This document shows positions 1-8,550 of a stretch of 64,000 nt of DNA, piece by piece (positions within the stretch are counted from its first letter, which is position 1; every line of letters begins with the position of its first letter). The translations under genes were made by a program, and so were the position numbers. The stretch is from Micromonospora eburnea (GTDB lineage Bacteria; Actinomycetota; Actinomycetes; Mycobacteriales; Micromonosporaceae), in the NCBI RefSeq assembly GCF_900090225.1, contig NZ_FMHY01000002.1, positions 3,534,001 to 3,598,000 of the forward strand. Reading direction: 5' to 3'. The notes under the pieces were generated by a model, which was given only the letters and a program-made list of their open reading frames with translations, was not told where the DNA came from and made no database searches.

Positions 1-52
1 TACACACGTTTGATCGCAGCCTTGATACCAGCCCGCTGTGACACCACGGAGA

Positions 53-511
53 TCAACCCCCCAACGCCCGCAACGCCGCATCCGCGTGCTCGGACATGCT
101 CAACTCGCTACGCACCACCGCCAACACCCGCCGATCCTGACCGATCACAAACGTCATCCGCCGCGTGCTCAACGCACCCAACGGCAACCGGCGCCGCACC
201 CCGAACGCCTCCGCCACCACACCGTCGACATCCGACAGCAGCGGATAGTCGAACCCGTGCCGCCGGGAGAACTCCGCCTGCCGCGCCACCGGATCACGAC
301 TGATCCCCACCCGCTGCGCGCCGACCGCCCCGAACTCCGCCGCCAGATCCCGGAAATGGCAACTCTCCGCCGTGCACCCCCGCGTCATCGCCGCCGGATA
401 AAAGAACAACACCACCGGCCCCGCCGACAACAACTCCGACAACCGCCGCGGCGTACCCGTCTCGTCCGGCAACTCGAAATCGTCGACCAGATCCCCGACA
501 CCCACACCCAC
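53..511 (-). CDS. PrxQ/BCP-type thiol peroxiredoxin
   Basis: Reduces hydrogen peroxide and organic peroxides with cysteine thiols in the cytoplasm. The 152-residue product has the family active site P-x3-T-x-GCT around Cys46 (peroxidatic), with a second cysteine five residues on (Cys51, C-T-A-E-S-C), the PrxQ resolving pattern. The FFYP strand before it and the GV-R-R-PLG segment later also fit. I chose the GTG at 511 because a GGAGG sits about six bases upstream and the family starts close to this G-D-x-x-x-D-F-x-L-P motif; the longer open frame upstream has no similarity. It is divergent from the SDR gene at 677. Family assignment is secure; the physiological reductant is unknown. Confidence 0.88.
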   Translation of the reverse strand: MGVGVGDLVDDFELPDETGTPRRLSELLSAGPVVLFFYPAAMTRGCTAESCHFRDLAAEFGAVGAQRVGISRDPVARQAEFSRRHGFDYPLLSDVDGVVAEAFGVRRRLPLGALSTRRMTFVIGQDRRVLAVVRSELSMSEHADAALRALGG

Positions 512-676
512 CGCGCACCTCCGTCCGACAGCCCGACACCACGGGAGCGTAGGCGATCGAATCCGCGCCGCCGTCGATGCGCCACCCGCCGTCACCCCTG
601 TGACCGGGCTCTCCACGACCGGACCGCGCCGGCCACGGTAACGTCACCCGCACCACCAGGGCAGGGGAGCGGACCA

Positions 677-1405
677 TTGACCAACGTCACCATCGTCACC
701 GGCGGTAGCCGCGGCATCGGCGCCGCCACCGCCCGCCGACTCGCCGCCGCCGGCCACCACATCGCCATCGGCTACCACCACGACCACCACGCCGCGAAGG
801 CCGTCCTCGCCGACATCCACGCCACCGGCCGCCGCGGCATCGCCGTCCCCGCCGACACCCGCGACCCCGACCAGGTCCAACAACTCTTTGACGCCGCCGC
901 CGACCTCGGCCCACTCACCGGCCTGGTCAACAACGCCGGCATCACCAGCCCCATCGGCCCCTTCACCGACCTGCGCGTCGACGACCTGCGCCGGGTCGTC
1001 GACGTCAACCTCATCGGATACGTCCTCTGCGCCCAGCAGGCCGCCCGCCGGATGACCCGCGGCGGCGCCATCGTCAACATCTCCTCCGCCGCCGCCACCC
1101 TCGGCAGCCCCGGCGAATACATCCACTACGCCGCCGTCAAAGCCGCCACCGACACCCTCACCATCGGCCTCGCCAAGGAACTCGCCCCCCGCGGCATCCG
1201 CGTCAACGCCGTCGCCCCCGGCATCATCCGCACCGACATCCACGCCGTCTCCGGCGTACCCGACCGGGCCGACAGCGCCGCCGGACGCATCCCGCTGGGC
1301 CGCGCCGGCGAACCCGACGAGATCGCCGCCACCATCGCCTTCCTCCTCGGCCCCGACGCCTCCTACACCACCGGCGCCGTCGTACGCATCGCCGGCGGCC
1401 TCTGA
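677..1405 (+). CDS. Short-chain dehydrogenase/reductase
   Basis: NAD(P)-dependent oxidoreductase of the classical SDR family, 242 residues, cytoplasmic. It shows the Rossmann nucleotide motif T-G-G-S-R-G-I-G near the N-terminus, the N-N-A-G motif, a catalytic Ser followed by Y-x-x-x-K (YAAVK), and the V-x-P-G-x-I-x-T segment. The TTG at 677 follows a GGGGAG at good spacing and places the glycine motif where SDRs have it; an open frame continues upstream but is not homologous. Codons end almost exclusively in C. The substrate cannot be read from the sequence; FabG-like 3-oxoacyl or sugar substrates are possible. Confidence 0.85.
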   Translation: MTNVTIVTGGSRGIGAATARRLAAAGHHIAIGYHHDHHAAKAVLADIHATGRRGIAVPADTRDPDQVQQLFDAAADLGPLTGLVNNAGITSPIGPFTDLRVDDLRRVVDVNLIGYVLCAQQAARRMTRGGAIVNISSAAATLGSPGEYIHYAAVKAATDTLTIGLAKELAPRGIRVNAVAPGIIRTDIHAVSGVPDRADSAAGRIPLGRAGEPDEIAATIAFLLGPDASYTTGAVVRIAGGL

Positions 1406-1418
1406 ACCCGCCGCCCGG

Positions 1419-2060
1419 TCACCGATTCAGATAGGCGAGCACGGCAAGCACCCGACGATTGTCGTCAGTCGACGGCGCCAGGTCGAGCTTGCCGAAAATA
1501 CCCGCGATGTGTTTCGTGACCGCGCTCTCGCTGACATGGAGCTGAGCGGCGATCGCCGAGTTCGACCGGCCCTCGGCCATCAGCTGAAGCACGTCACGTT
1601 CCCGCTCGGTCAGGGCGCTCACCGTACCCCTGGCATCGCTGCGGCGCAGCAGCCGGACGATGACCTCCGGATCGAGCACGGTCCCACCACCAGCCACCCG
1701 CCGGACCGTGTCAAGGAACTGCTCGGCGTCGAAGACCCGATCCTTGAGCAGATAACCGATCCCGCCGGCGCCGTCATCCAGCAACTCGCGGGCGTAGAGC
1801 TGCTCGACGTACTGCGACAGGAGCAGAATCGGCAGGCCAGGATGGCGGCCCCGGGCGGCGAGCGCCGCCCGCAGCCCCTCGTCGGTGAACGACGGCGGCA
1901 ACCGGACGTCGACGACCGCCACCTCGGGAGGATCGCCGAGCAGCAGGTCAAGAAGCTCAGGGCCGTTGTCCACCGCGTCGACCTCGAACCCGTGCTCCCG
2001 CAGCAGCCGGGCCAGCCCGTCCCGCAGCAGAAACAGATCCTCCGCGATCACGACCCGCAC
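1419..2060 (-). CDS. NarL/LuxR-family two-component response regulator
   Basis: DNA-binding response regulator, 213 residues. The receiver domain (about 1-120) has the acidic pair E7-D8, the phospho-acceptor Asp51 in VVDVRLPP, and the conserved Lys in the Y-L-L-K-D segment. The C-terminal LuxR helix-turn-helix (about 147-205) shows L-T-E-R-E-R-D-V-L and S-x-S-A-V-T-K-H-I. The GTG start lies 13 bases inside the histidine kinase gene and has a GGAGG just upstream, so the pair is translationally coupled. It is the obvious partner of the kinase at 2048-3325; CPBP protease, kinase and regulator form one minus-strand operon. Target genes are unknown. Confidence 0.93.
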   Translation of the reverse strand: MRVVIAEDLFLLRDGLARLLREHGFEVDAVDNGPELLDLLLGDPPEVAVVDVRLPPSFTDEGLRAALAARGRHPGLPILLLSQYVEQLYARELLDDGAGGIGYLLKDRVFDAEQFLDTVRRVAGGGTVLDPEVIVRLLRRSDARGTVSALTERERDVLQLMAEGRSNSAIAAQLHVSESAVTKHIAGIFGKLDLAPSTDDNRRVLAVLAYLNR

Positions 2061-3325
2061 GGAACCTCCAATTCGACCACCGTCGGGCCGCCCGCCGGGC
2101 TGTCCACCCGCAGCGTCCCGTCAAAGGCCGCCAGCCGCCGTTGCACCCCGCGCAACCCGCTCCCTCGATGCAGGTCCGCGCCACCGCAGCCGTCGTCGCG
2201 GACCCGGACACGCAACAGCCCTCCGCCCAGTGCGATGGCGACGTCGACCCGACCCGCCCCGGAGTGCTTAGCCGCGTTGGCCAACAACTCGTTCACGGCG
2301 AAATAGACCGCCGACTCCAGCGGCGGCGGCAACCGGTGCGCCAACCGGGCATCGACCTCAACGTCCAGGGGAGTGTCGAGGGCGAGCGCCCGCACCGCAT
2401 CCGGAAGACCACGATCGGCGAGCACCGGCGGGTGGATACCCCGGACAAGGTCGCGCAGCTCCCGCAACGCCTTCGACGAGTTCTGGCGCACCTCCGCGAC
2501 CAGGGCGCGCGCCGCCTCGGGATCACGCTCGATCAGCCGCTCGGCGTTGCTCAGGCTCATGCCCATGGCGACCAGCCGGGCCTGCGCGCCGTCGTGCAGA
2601 TCCCGCTCGATACGGCGCAGCTCGGCAGCCGAACTGTCCACCGCCGCAGCCCGGGTCCCGGCCAACTGCTCGACCCGGCGGGTCAGCTCCTCGGTCCGGT
2701 CCACGGTGAGCAACGCCCGGGTCAGCCGGGCATGCACCCGCAGCAGCCACGGTCCGTACCAGAGCCCGAACACGGTGACCGCCACTGCGATCGGCACCGC
2801 CAGCAACGCCCGGGCCCACGTGTTGACGTGGACGACCATGTACCAGTTGCTCCCGCCGGCGCGGTCGATCGGCTGCCAGACGAACGGCTGCACCAGCGCG
2901 CCGAAGACACCGTAGACGACGAGCGAGAACGGGACACCAGCGACGAACGCGCCAGCGATCGGATCGATCAGGGACCAGCGGTACTCGTACCAGAACTCGC
3001 GGTCGGTGAGGGTTTGCCAGCACCAGCGGACCCGCCCCAGCAGCCCAGCGGGCACAGCCGGCCGGGCCGGCCCGAGGCGGACCACCGCCACCGCGGACCA
3101 CCGCCCGGCATACCGGCGAGCGCGTTCGGCCAGGCCGGACAGCCAGAACACCGAGGGCGGGAAGAGATACAGCCCGATGCCGAGCGGGATCAGCATGGCG
3201 GTGGCCGCGACCACGCAGGCGGCGACCGCCTCGACCAGTGCCAGGCCCACCAGCAGGAGGCCACGCCCGGGAGCGGCGAGCCGGGCGCGCCAGCCAACAC
3301 GCTCCACGGCAAGGATGTCGTTCAC
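2048..3325 (-). CDS. Sensor histidine kinase of the HisKA_3 (NarL-partner) class
   Basis: Membrane sensor kinase, 425 residues. Hydrophobic segments near residues 20-60 and 125-205 form the membrane sensor part. The dimerisation/phosphoacceptor domain carries E-R-D-L-H-D-G-A-Q with the phosphorylated His. The ATPase domain has the N-box N-E-L-L-A-N-A-A-K-H and D-D-G-C-G-G with G-S-G-L-R-G. The GTG start is preceded by GGAGGAGA and overlaps the stop of the CPBP gene by four bases (GTGA). The stop overlaps the response regulator start. The stimulus is unknown; the linked CPBP protease hints at an envelope or peptide signal, which is inference. Confidence 0.92.
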   Translation of the reverse strand: MNDILAVERVGWRARLAAPGRGLLLVGLALVEAVAACVVAATAMLIPLGIGLYLFPPSVFWLSGLAERARRYAGRWSAVAVVRLGPARPAVPAGLLGRVRWCWQTLTDREFWYEYRWSLIDPIAGAFVAGVPFSLVVYGVFGALVQPFVWQPIDRAGGSNWYMVVHVNTWARALLAVPIAVAVTVFGLWYGPWLLRVHARLTRALLTVDRTEELTRRVEQLAGTRAAAVDSSAAELRRIERDLHDGAQARLVAMGMSLSNAERLIERDPEAARALVAEVRQNSSKALRELRDLVRGIHPPVLADRGLPDAVRALALDTPLDVEVDARLAHRLPPPLESAVYFAVNELLANAAKHSGAGRVDVAIALGGGLLRVRVRDDGCGGADLHRGSGLRGVQRRLAAFDGTLRVDSPAGGPTVVELEVPCGS

Positions 3326-4161
3326 GCCCGGTCTCCTCCCACGACTCCGGTGAGCGCGATGCCCCGCCGCGCGGCAACGAGGAGCACGCCGCACACCGTA
3401 AGCACGCACGCCGCGGCGAGGGACACCTGGACGGCGGCGCCGTCGGAGTCGCCGGTCAGGAGCAGCATGCCGATGTTGACGAGCATATGGAAGCCGCCGG
3501 CGATGATCAAAACTCCGTCGCGGGACCGCTCCTGCAGCACGGCCAGCATGATCGAAAGCGCGACCGCCATGGCCAGGAACCCGGCGGTGAACACCAACCC
3601 CCGACCGAACACCTGGACGTGCCACACCCCCCACAGCAACCCCACCAGGGTGCCCGAGGAGACCACCCCGAAGCGGGCCCGCAAATACGGCTGGAGGAAA
3701 CACCGCCAGCCGAACTCCTCGCCACAGGCACCGATCAGTTGCGCGGCCAGAATCAGCCAGAACGGATACGGCAGCTGCCCCGGCAGGACGCCGTGCCGCG
3801 AGACACCGGCCAGGCCGGTGATGCCCACGAACCCGGCGAAGATCACCACCGCCAGCACGACGAGGACGCCCAACCGGACCAGCACCGGCCGGGACAGGCC
3901 GAACCGGGTGGCCAGCGGAGGCCGCCAACGCCGCCAGAGCAGCAACACCGCCAGCACACCGACAGTAGGGCCGAACTGGTTGAGCTGAACGATCAACGGA
4001 TCGATCGCCAGGGTGGGCTGCACCAGCCCGAACAGCCCCGCAGCCACGCAGGTCACCAGGTAGAACCAGAAAACCACCAACAACATCCGAGGGCGCGCCG
4101 CATCCGGTCGGGACTCCGGGTACGCCAGAGAGGACGCCGTCGTCGTTCGCTCATCGATCAT
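3322..4161 (-). CDS. CPBP/CAAX family intramembrane metalloprotease
   Basis: Polytopic membrane protein of 279 residues with about eight hydrophobic segments. It has the family motifs: E-E-F-G-W-R (glutamate pair plus arginine), then L-L-W-G-V-W-H with the metal-binding His, then a third His in G-G-F-H-M-L-V-N. Bacterial CPBP proteins cleave within membranes or act in bacteriocin immunity and signalling; the substrate here is unknown. First gene of an operon with the histidine kinase and response regulator, joined by a four-base stop/start overlap. The ATG at 4161 is the only plausible start. Confidence 0.88.
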   Translation of the reverse strand: MIDERTTTASSLAYPESRPDAARPRMLLVVFWFYLVTCVAAGLFGLVQPTLAIDPLIVQLNQFGPTVGVLAVLLLWRRWRPPLATRFGLSRPVLVRLGVLVVLAVVIFAGFVGITGLAGVSRHGVLPGQLPYPFWLILAAQLIGACGEEFGWRCFLQPYLRARFGVVSSGTLVGLLWGVWHVQVFGRGLVFTAGFLAMAVALSIMLAVLQERSRDGVLIIAGGFHMLVNIGMLLLTGDSDGAAVQVSLAAACVLTVCGVLLVAARRGIALTGVVGGDRA

Positions 4162-4326
4162 GCCTCGACGATGCCGGCCAGGCCCGCTCTACGCGCTGCA
4201 CCCAGCCACCCGTTTCCACTGCACTTTTCTGCACCTCGGCCTGAAGCGGGCGATGCCGCCCACGCCATCCCGTCCCCGTCGCGCGGTCGGCCCGTCCCAG
4301 TGAAACGTCAGGGCCGGCCCAAGACA

Positions 4327-4356
4327 GTGAGAACTCAGCGCATCAGCTCTTCTCAC
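4327..4356. repeat. Inverted repeat in the CPBP upstream region
   Basis: GTGAGAA at 4327-4333 is matched by TTCTCAC at 4350-4356 with a 16-base centre. It lies in the 319-base gap between the end of the glycoside hydrolase gene and the start of the CPBP operon. It could be a weak terminator for the hydrolase or an operator for the operon. Nothing else is visible in this gap. Confidence 0.3.
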
Positions 4357-4480
4357 CATCTTGAGCCGGGTCCAGGTTCGTCGTCCGACACCCGAGATGC
4401 CGGCCGCTACCGTCGACGGCGAGAAGACCGGCGAGCCGCAACGACCCCACCGGCCCGGGCAAGGGCCGACAATGGTGATC

Positions 4481-6592
4481 TCACAAGGCGGTACAAAGGA
4501 TGCCGTTGAGGGTGAACGCGGTAGGAAGGACGTTCGGCCCGCTGTACGCGCCGACGAAGCCGATGCTGGTGCTACCCCCACCACCGGCGATCTGCCGGCT
4601 GTCGTCGTTGTTGGTGACCCGCACCGTGTTGCCGACCTGTTCCCAGTTGGCGCTCCAGCCGGAGCTCACCTGCTGCCAGGTGGTCGGCCACGTCCAGGTG
4701 AGCGTCCAGCCGTTGATGGGGCTTGCCCCGTTGTTGATGATGTCGACAGCACCGATGTAGCCGTTGCCCCAGTCCGTGCTGTCGGTGAAGCGGACGCTGC
4801 ACACGCTGGTCGCCGGACTGCCGGTGGCGAAGGTGAGCGGCGGGGAGGCCCAGGAGACCCGGCCCGCGGTGTCCCGGGCCAGCACATTGACCGTGTACCT
4901 GCTGCCCGGGTTGAGGTTACCCACCGTGAACGTGGTACCGGTCGTCTCGCCGAGCTGCTCGCTGATCGCCCCGTTCTGCCGGTACACCTCGTACTTGGCG
5001 ATCGGGCTGCCGCCCGCAGCAGCCACGGGCCAGGAGATCGTCGCCCGCCGGTCGGTCACGCCGCTCGCGGTGGGCTGGCCCGGCGCACCGGGCTGACCGG
5101 CCACCACGCCGGCCGGGCGCACCACGAGCGTGGTCAGCGAGTACGGCGGCAGGATACGGCTGGTCGCGGTGCCGGTCTGGCTGGTGGCGATGGAGGTGGC
5201 GCCGTTCGTGTGGGTGTAGACCGTCGGCGTGGCGGCCGACGGAGTGAACCCGGCATAGTCGATGGCGACCGGGTAGGCGTTGTCCGGGTCCTTGTTCACC
5301 AAAAGCACCGCGAGCTCCCCGTTGCCCCGCCGGACGGCGTGCGCGGTGACCAGCGGCTGGTCGGTGCCGGCGCGGATGAACTGGTCGCCGGCCCGGGCGA
5401 AGAGGTTCATCATCGACAGCCCGTGGTACGGCGCGAACGGCGTGTTCAACGGCGGTTCACAGACCGTGCCGTCCGAGGTGCAGCCGCCGCTGGAAAGTAT
5501 GCCGAAGTCGCCGTAGTCAGTCTGTCCCGCCACGGCCGACACCGCGCCGATGCCGTTGTGGACATTCCACCAGTGGACCGTGAAGGCGCCGTTCTCCAGC
5601 AGCCCGCTGTACGCGTCGGCCAGGAAGAGTGCGCCCGGCTGGGTGGTTCGGCCGGCGTCGACGTTCAACTCGGTGAAGCTGATGCCGATGCGCGCCGCAT
5701 TCGCCCCGGCGTACCGGCTGAGCTGCTGCCGGAGAAGGTACATCGCGTCACCGATATGGCTGGTCCGGGCCAGCGACTCGGCGGCGCTGCCACCCGGGTA
5801 CCAGTGCACGTCGACAAAATCGATCTTCGGGCCGGCGAGGGAGAGGACCGTCTGGTTCCACGGGCCCGGATCACTGCCGGCGGTCAGACCGTCCGGCCAG
5901 TTCGCCGGCATGGTCAGCACCGCGCCGACCTTGATCGTCGGGTCGACCGCCTTCATCGCGTCGGCGTACTCGACGACCAGCTTCGCGTACTGGGTCGCGC
6001 TCTTGTCCGGGTGGTCGTCGGCCTCCCAGGCTGCGCCGTAGTGGCCGTTGCCGTAGTTCTCGTTGCCAACCGTCCAGTACTTCGCGCCGTAGCGCTTCGT
6101 CAGGTTGGCGTACCGCACCCACTCCGCGGCCTCGGCCGGCGTCCCGGTGCCGTAGTTCGCGATGATCATCGGCTGGGCGCCGACCCGACGCACCGCCGCC
6201 ATGAAGGTGTCGAAGTCGGTGCCAGGGGCGACGTACCCGCCGGGCGCGGTGTGGTCCCGCCAGTGGTAGATGTCGGCGTACGAGCCGCCCGGGTACCGCA
6301 TCATCTGGACGCCGGCGCCCCGCAACAGGTCCGACGTCTCGGCGCTGCCGAGGTGCTGGTCCCAGATGGCGTGGTTGATGCCGAGCGCGGTGTCCGGCAC
6401 GGTCGCCAGCCCCGCCCGCGCGTTCACGGTCACGGTCGCCGTGGTGGTCGCCGCCCCGGCACTCGCCGGGTGGATCCCGGACAGCGCACCGGTGGCGAGC
6501 AGCAGGCTCGCCGCGAGCGACGTCCAGCGACGCCGACCGCGACCCGCTGGCCCGGCGCCCCCTCGATATTCGTACATGCTGGGGTTTCTCAT
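4481..6592 (-). CDS. Secreted clan GH-A glycoside hydrolase with FN3 and CBM2 domains
   Basis: Exported plant-polysaccharide hydrolase, 703 residues. A long signal peptide (basic start, hydrophobic core about 25-45, cut near A-S-A-G-A-A) precedes a TIM-barrel catalytic domain (about 50-495). The likely acid/base is Glu178 in W-T-V-G-N-E-N-Y; the likely nucleophile is Glu308 in I-S-F-T-E-L-N. A fibronectin III domain (about 505-592) links to a C-terminal carbohydrate-binding module of CBM2 type (about 597-703), with its spaced tryptophans and Cys pair. The layout resembles proteins annotated as alpha-L-arabinofuranosidase (GH51-like), but I cannot fix the GH family. The ATG at 6592 follows AAGGA at good spacing. 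Confidence 0.85.
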   Translation of the reverse strand: MRNPSMYEYRGGAGPAGRGRRRWTSLAASLLLATGALSGIHPASAGAATTTATVTVNARAGLATVPDTALGINHAIWDQHLGSAETSDLLRGAGVQMMRYPGGSYADIYHWRDHTAPGGYVAPGTDFDTFMAAVRRVGAQPMIIANYGTGTPAEAAEWVRYANLTKRYGAKYWTVGNENYGNGHYGAAWEADDHPDKSATQYAKLVVEYADAMKAVDPTIKVGAVLTMPANWPDGLTAGSDPGPWNQTVLSLAGPKIDFVDVHWYPGGSAAESLARTSHIGDAMYLLRQQLSRYAGANAARIGISFTELNVDAGRTTQPGALFLADAYSGLLENGAFTVHWWNVHNGIGAVSAVAGQTDYGDFGILSSGGCTSDGTVCEPPLNTPFAPYHGLSMMNLFARAGDQFIRAGTDQPLVTAHAVRRGNGELAVLLVNKDPDNAYPVAIDYAGFTPSAATPTVYTHTNGATSIATSQTGTATSRILPPYSLTTLVVRPAGVVAGQPGAPGQPTASGVTDRRATISWPVAAAGGSPIAKYEVYRQNGAISEQLGETTGTTFTVGNLNPGSRYTVNVLARDTAGRVSWASPPLTFATGSPATSVCSVRFTDSTDWGNGYIGAVDIINNGASPINGWTLTWTWPTTWQQVSSGWSANWEQVGNTVRVTNNDDSRQIAGGGGSTSIGFVGAYSGPNVLPTAFTLNGILCTAL

Positions 6593-6900
6593 GACTGTTC
6601 CTTCACGACAGAGATACGCCCAGCCGGGACGGGGTGGTTCGCGCCGAACGGCGCGGCGACGCGGCGGGGCGGACCAGGGACGGACTTCTCCTGTGCTCGC
6701 CGTCCCCCGGGTAGCTGTTCCCGGTTGCCCATTGGACGGCGGTCAGCCCCGCGCGCGAGAGCTCATCGACGTACAACAATCCCACGAGGCTCCCGGAGTT
6801 CTCAAGAGCGCGCGGGCGAGACCGGGGAGACCCGACGTACGTGATGCGACGGCTGGGCCAGGAGCGAGGTGGACCGCCAGCGGGGAATCGAAGCGCTCGC

Positions 6901-6933
6901 GTGGATCCGCCGTGGCGGCCACGGAGGATCCAC
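6901..6933. repeat. Near-perfect hairpin with BamHI-site arms
   Basis: GTGGATCC-G-CCGTGG, a three-base CGG loop, then CCACGG-A-GGATCCAC. Only the G/A position in each arm is unpaired, giving a 14-pair stem. No T-run follows on either strand. It lies 310 bases upstream of the hydrolase start, in a 780-base region without a convincing gene (6593-7371). Confidence 0.6.
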
Positions 6934-7000
6934 AGGGTGCCGAGTGTCGACGGCCGCCACAGTCGATACGCAGGTCACAGCCACTATCGACGGCGATTCG

Positions 7001-7014
7001 ATAATGTACATTAT
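7001..7014. promoter_or_regulatory. Perfect AT-rich 14-base palindrome, candidate operator
   Basis: ATAATGTACATTAT is a perfect palindrome in a region of otherwise very high GC. Read on the minus strand it overlaps a TTGACA hexamer, so it could cover a promoter reading towards the secreted hydrolase about 410 bases away. No suitable -10 hexamer is clear. The regulator is unknown. Confidence 0.45.
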
Positions 7015-7103
7015 GTCAAGTAGAACGGAGTAAGTCCTCCCTCGCCGATCGATGCGCACACCCCCGCCAGACACAGCCGGCTCTCTGATCTTCAACGGAT
7101 GGC

Positions 7104-7177
7104 GGTCGACCCGTGAGGCAATGCAGTGGGTCCCGGCGGCGGTGGATGCCGCCGGGTGCGCGACATGGAGTGGATCA
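7104..7177. repeat. Degenerate copy of the 76-base palindromic element
   Basis: Aligns without large gaps to the element at 16831-16906. It shares the central TGGATGCCGCCG block and the right end with ATGGAGTGGATCA. The left arm is eroded (GTCGACCC...). Approximate ends only. Confidence 0.55.
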
Positions 7178-7353
7178 TCCAGATCGTCCGCCCCGACAAG
7201 ACCTGGCGATCCCGGCAGGCTTCGCGGTCGCCGGTTACGCGATACGGAGCGGCGGCGCCTTGGTTTTCGATGCCAGCCGGCCTCATGTCGACTCCCTGCG
7301 GGCGCGGCAGTCTCCGACTCTTCCCCACCCCCACGCTGCCGCAGACGTGAAAT

Positions 7354-7379
7354 TCATGCATAATATGCCTTATGCATGA
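7354..7379 (+). promoter_or_regulatory. Leaderless promoter and operator-like inverted repeat at the recombinase start
   Basis: TCATGCATAA at 7354-7363 and TTATGCATGA at 7370-7379 form a perfect 10-base inverted repeat with a 6-base centre. It encloses a TAATAT -10-like hexamer (7361-7366) and the ATG at 7372. No ribosome binding site is visible, and the -10 sits the right distance from the ATG for a leaderless transcript. A repressor bound here would block both promoter and start codon. Confidence 0.55.
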
Positions 7380-8385
7380 CAAACCGGACGAGTTGGTAGG
7401 ACGACTGATCGAGGAGTTCCTGACCGCCCGGGCCACCCGCAAGCCCTCCCCCCACACCCTCGCGGCGTACCGGCGGGACCTGCTCACGGTCGCCCAGCTC
7501 GCGGCCGAGCACGCCACCCCTCCCCTCCCCCTCGACGAGCTGGAGATCACCGCGCTCTCCCCCCGGGTCATGCGTGCGGCGTTCGCCCGGTTCGCCGCTC
7601 CCCGCGCCGCCGCCTCGGTCCACCGTGCCTGGTCCACCTGGAACAGCTTCTTCACCTTTCTGGTCGCCGAGGGTGTCGTACCGGGGAATCCGATGCCGGC
7701 GGTGGGGCGGCCCCGCGCGCCCCTCCCCCAGCCCAAGCCGCTGCGTGGCGAGGACACCCCGGAGGAGCTGCTGGCCGCGGTCGCCCGCGCGGACGGCCGG
7801 CAGCGTGACCCGTGGCCGGAGCGCGACCTGGCGGTGCTGGCGCTGGCGCTCTGCGCGGGGCTGCGCCTGTCCGAGCTGCTGGCGTTGCGGGTGGCGTCGC
7901 TGGCCGGCCGCGACGGCGAGCGACGGGTGGACGTCGCAGGCAAGGGCGGGCGGCCTCGGACGGTGCCGATCGAGGTGGGTGTGGACCGGGTGCTGGTGGA
8001 TTATCTCGACAGCTGCCGTCGCCGGTTCGGGGCGCGCAGCGTGCGGCCGGACTCGCCGTTGCTGGTGGATCGGCGGGGTGAGCCGTTGCGCCGGGGTGGT
8101 CTGCAGTATCTGGTGGAGTCCTGCTATCGGCGGGCGGGTATCGGTGACCGGGTGCCGCGTGGGGCGCGGCTGCACGCGTTGCGGCACACGTTCGCGACCC
8201 GGCTGGCGGAGGACGGGGCGAGCGCGGCGGAGATCATGCGGTTGCTGGGGCACGCGTCGTTGGCGTCGTCGCAGACGTACATCGAGGTGACGGCGGGTCA
8301 GCAGCGGGCGGCGGTGCGGTCCAACCGAACCAATCGGGTGTTGGCGGAGTTGCTGGGGCCTGGTGTGGTTGGTCCGGGCCGTTAA
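7372..8385 (+). CDS. Tyrosine recombinase, XerC/XerD-like
   Basis: Site-specific DNA recombinase of 337 residues. An N-terminal SAM-like core-binding domain (about 1-110) precedes the catalytic domain with all expected residues: Arg165 (AGLRLSELL), Lys191 (GKGGRPR), His268-x-x-Arg271 (LHALRH), His294 (LLGHASL) and nucleophile Tyr303 (SQTYI). Length and motifs resemble chromosomal XerC/D proteins more than phage integrases, but it could be a stand-alone integrase. No attachment site, tRNA or other mobile gene lies beside it. Codons change from C-ending in the first third to G-ending in the rest. Control is probably through the inverted repeat over its start. Confidence 0.9.
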   Translation: MHDKPDELVGRLIEEFLTARATRKPSPHTLAAYRRDLLTVAQLAAEHATPPLPLDELEITALSPRVMRAAFARFAAPRAAASVHRAWSTWNSFFTFLVAEGVVPGNPMPAVGRPRAPLPQPKPLRGEDTPEELLAAVARADGRQRDPWPERDLAVLALALCAGLRLSELLALRVASLAGRDGERRVDVAGKGGRPRTVPIEVGVDRVLVDYLDSCRRRFGARSVRPDSPLLVDRRGEPLRRGGLQYLVESCYRRAGIGDRVPRGARLHALRHTFATRLAEDGASAAEIMRLLGHASLASSQTYIEVTAGQQRAAVRSNRTNRVLAELLGPGVVGPGR

Positions 8386-8550
8386 CGATTCGTGGCTTCC
8401 GGGAACTTGCGCCCTCGGTGGTCGGCTCGATGTCAAGCTCTGAGAGTGCGCGACCGCCGACTGGTTCGAGGGTGGGGCAGCGGCCGGATGTGAGGTGTCC
8501 GGCCGCCGGGTCGGGCTGGGTCTGGGCTGGTGCCGTCGGCAGGGGTCGTG

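Noticed and set aside
1..52. A gene at the very start of the window
   Set aside because: Only short frames without motifs; too little sequence to support a call.
4361..6844. An 827-codon plus-strand frame opposite the glycoside hydrolase
   Set aside because: Shadow frame; the minus-strand hydrolase has a signal peptide, catalytic motifs and a CBM2.
7372..8385. Integrated mobile element linked to the tyrosine recombinase
   Set aside because: No tRNA, att-type repeats or phage/plasmid genes lie beside it; the flanking genes are ordinary.
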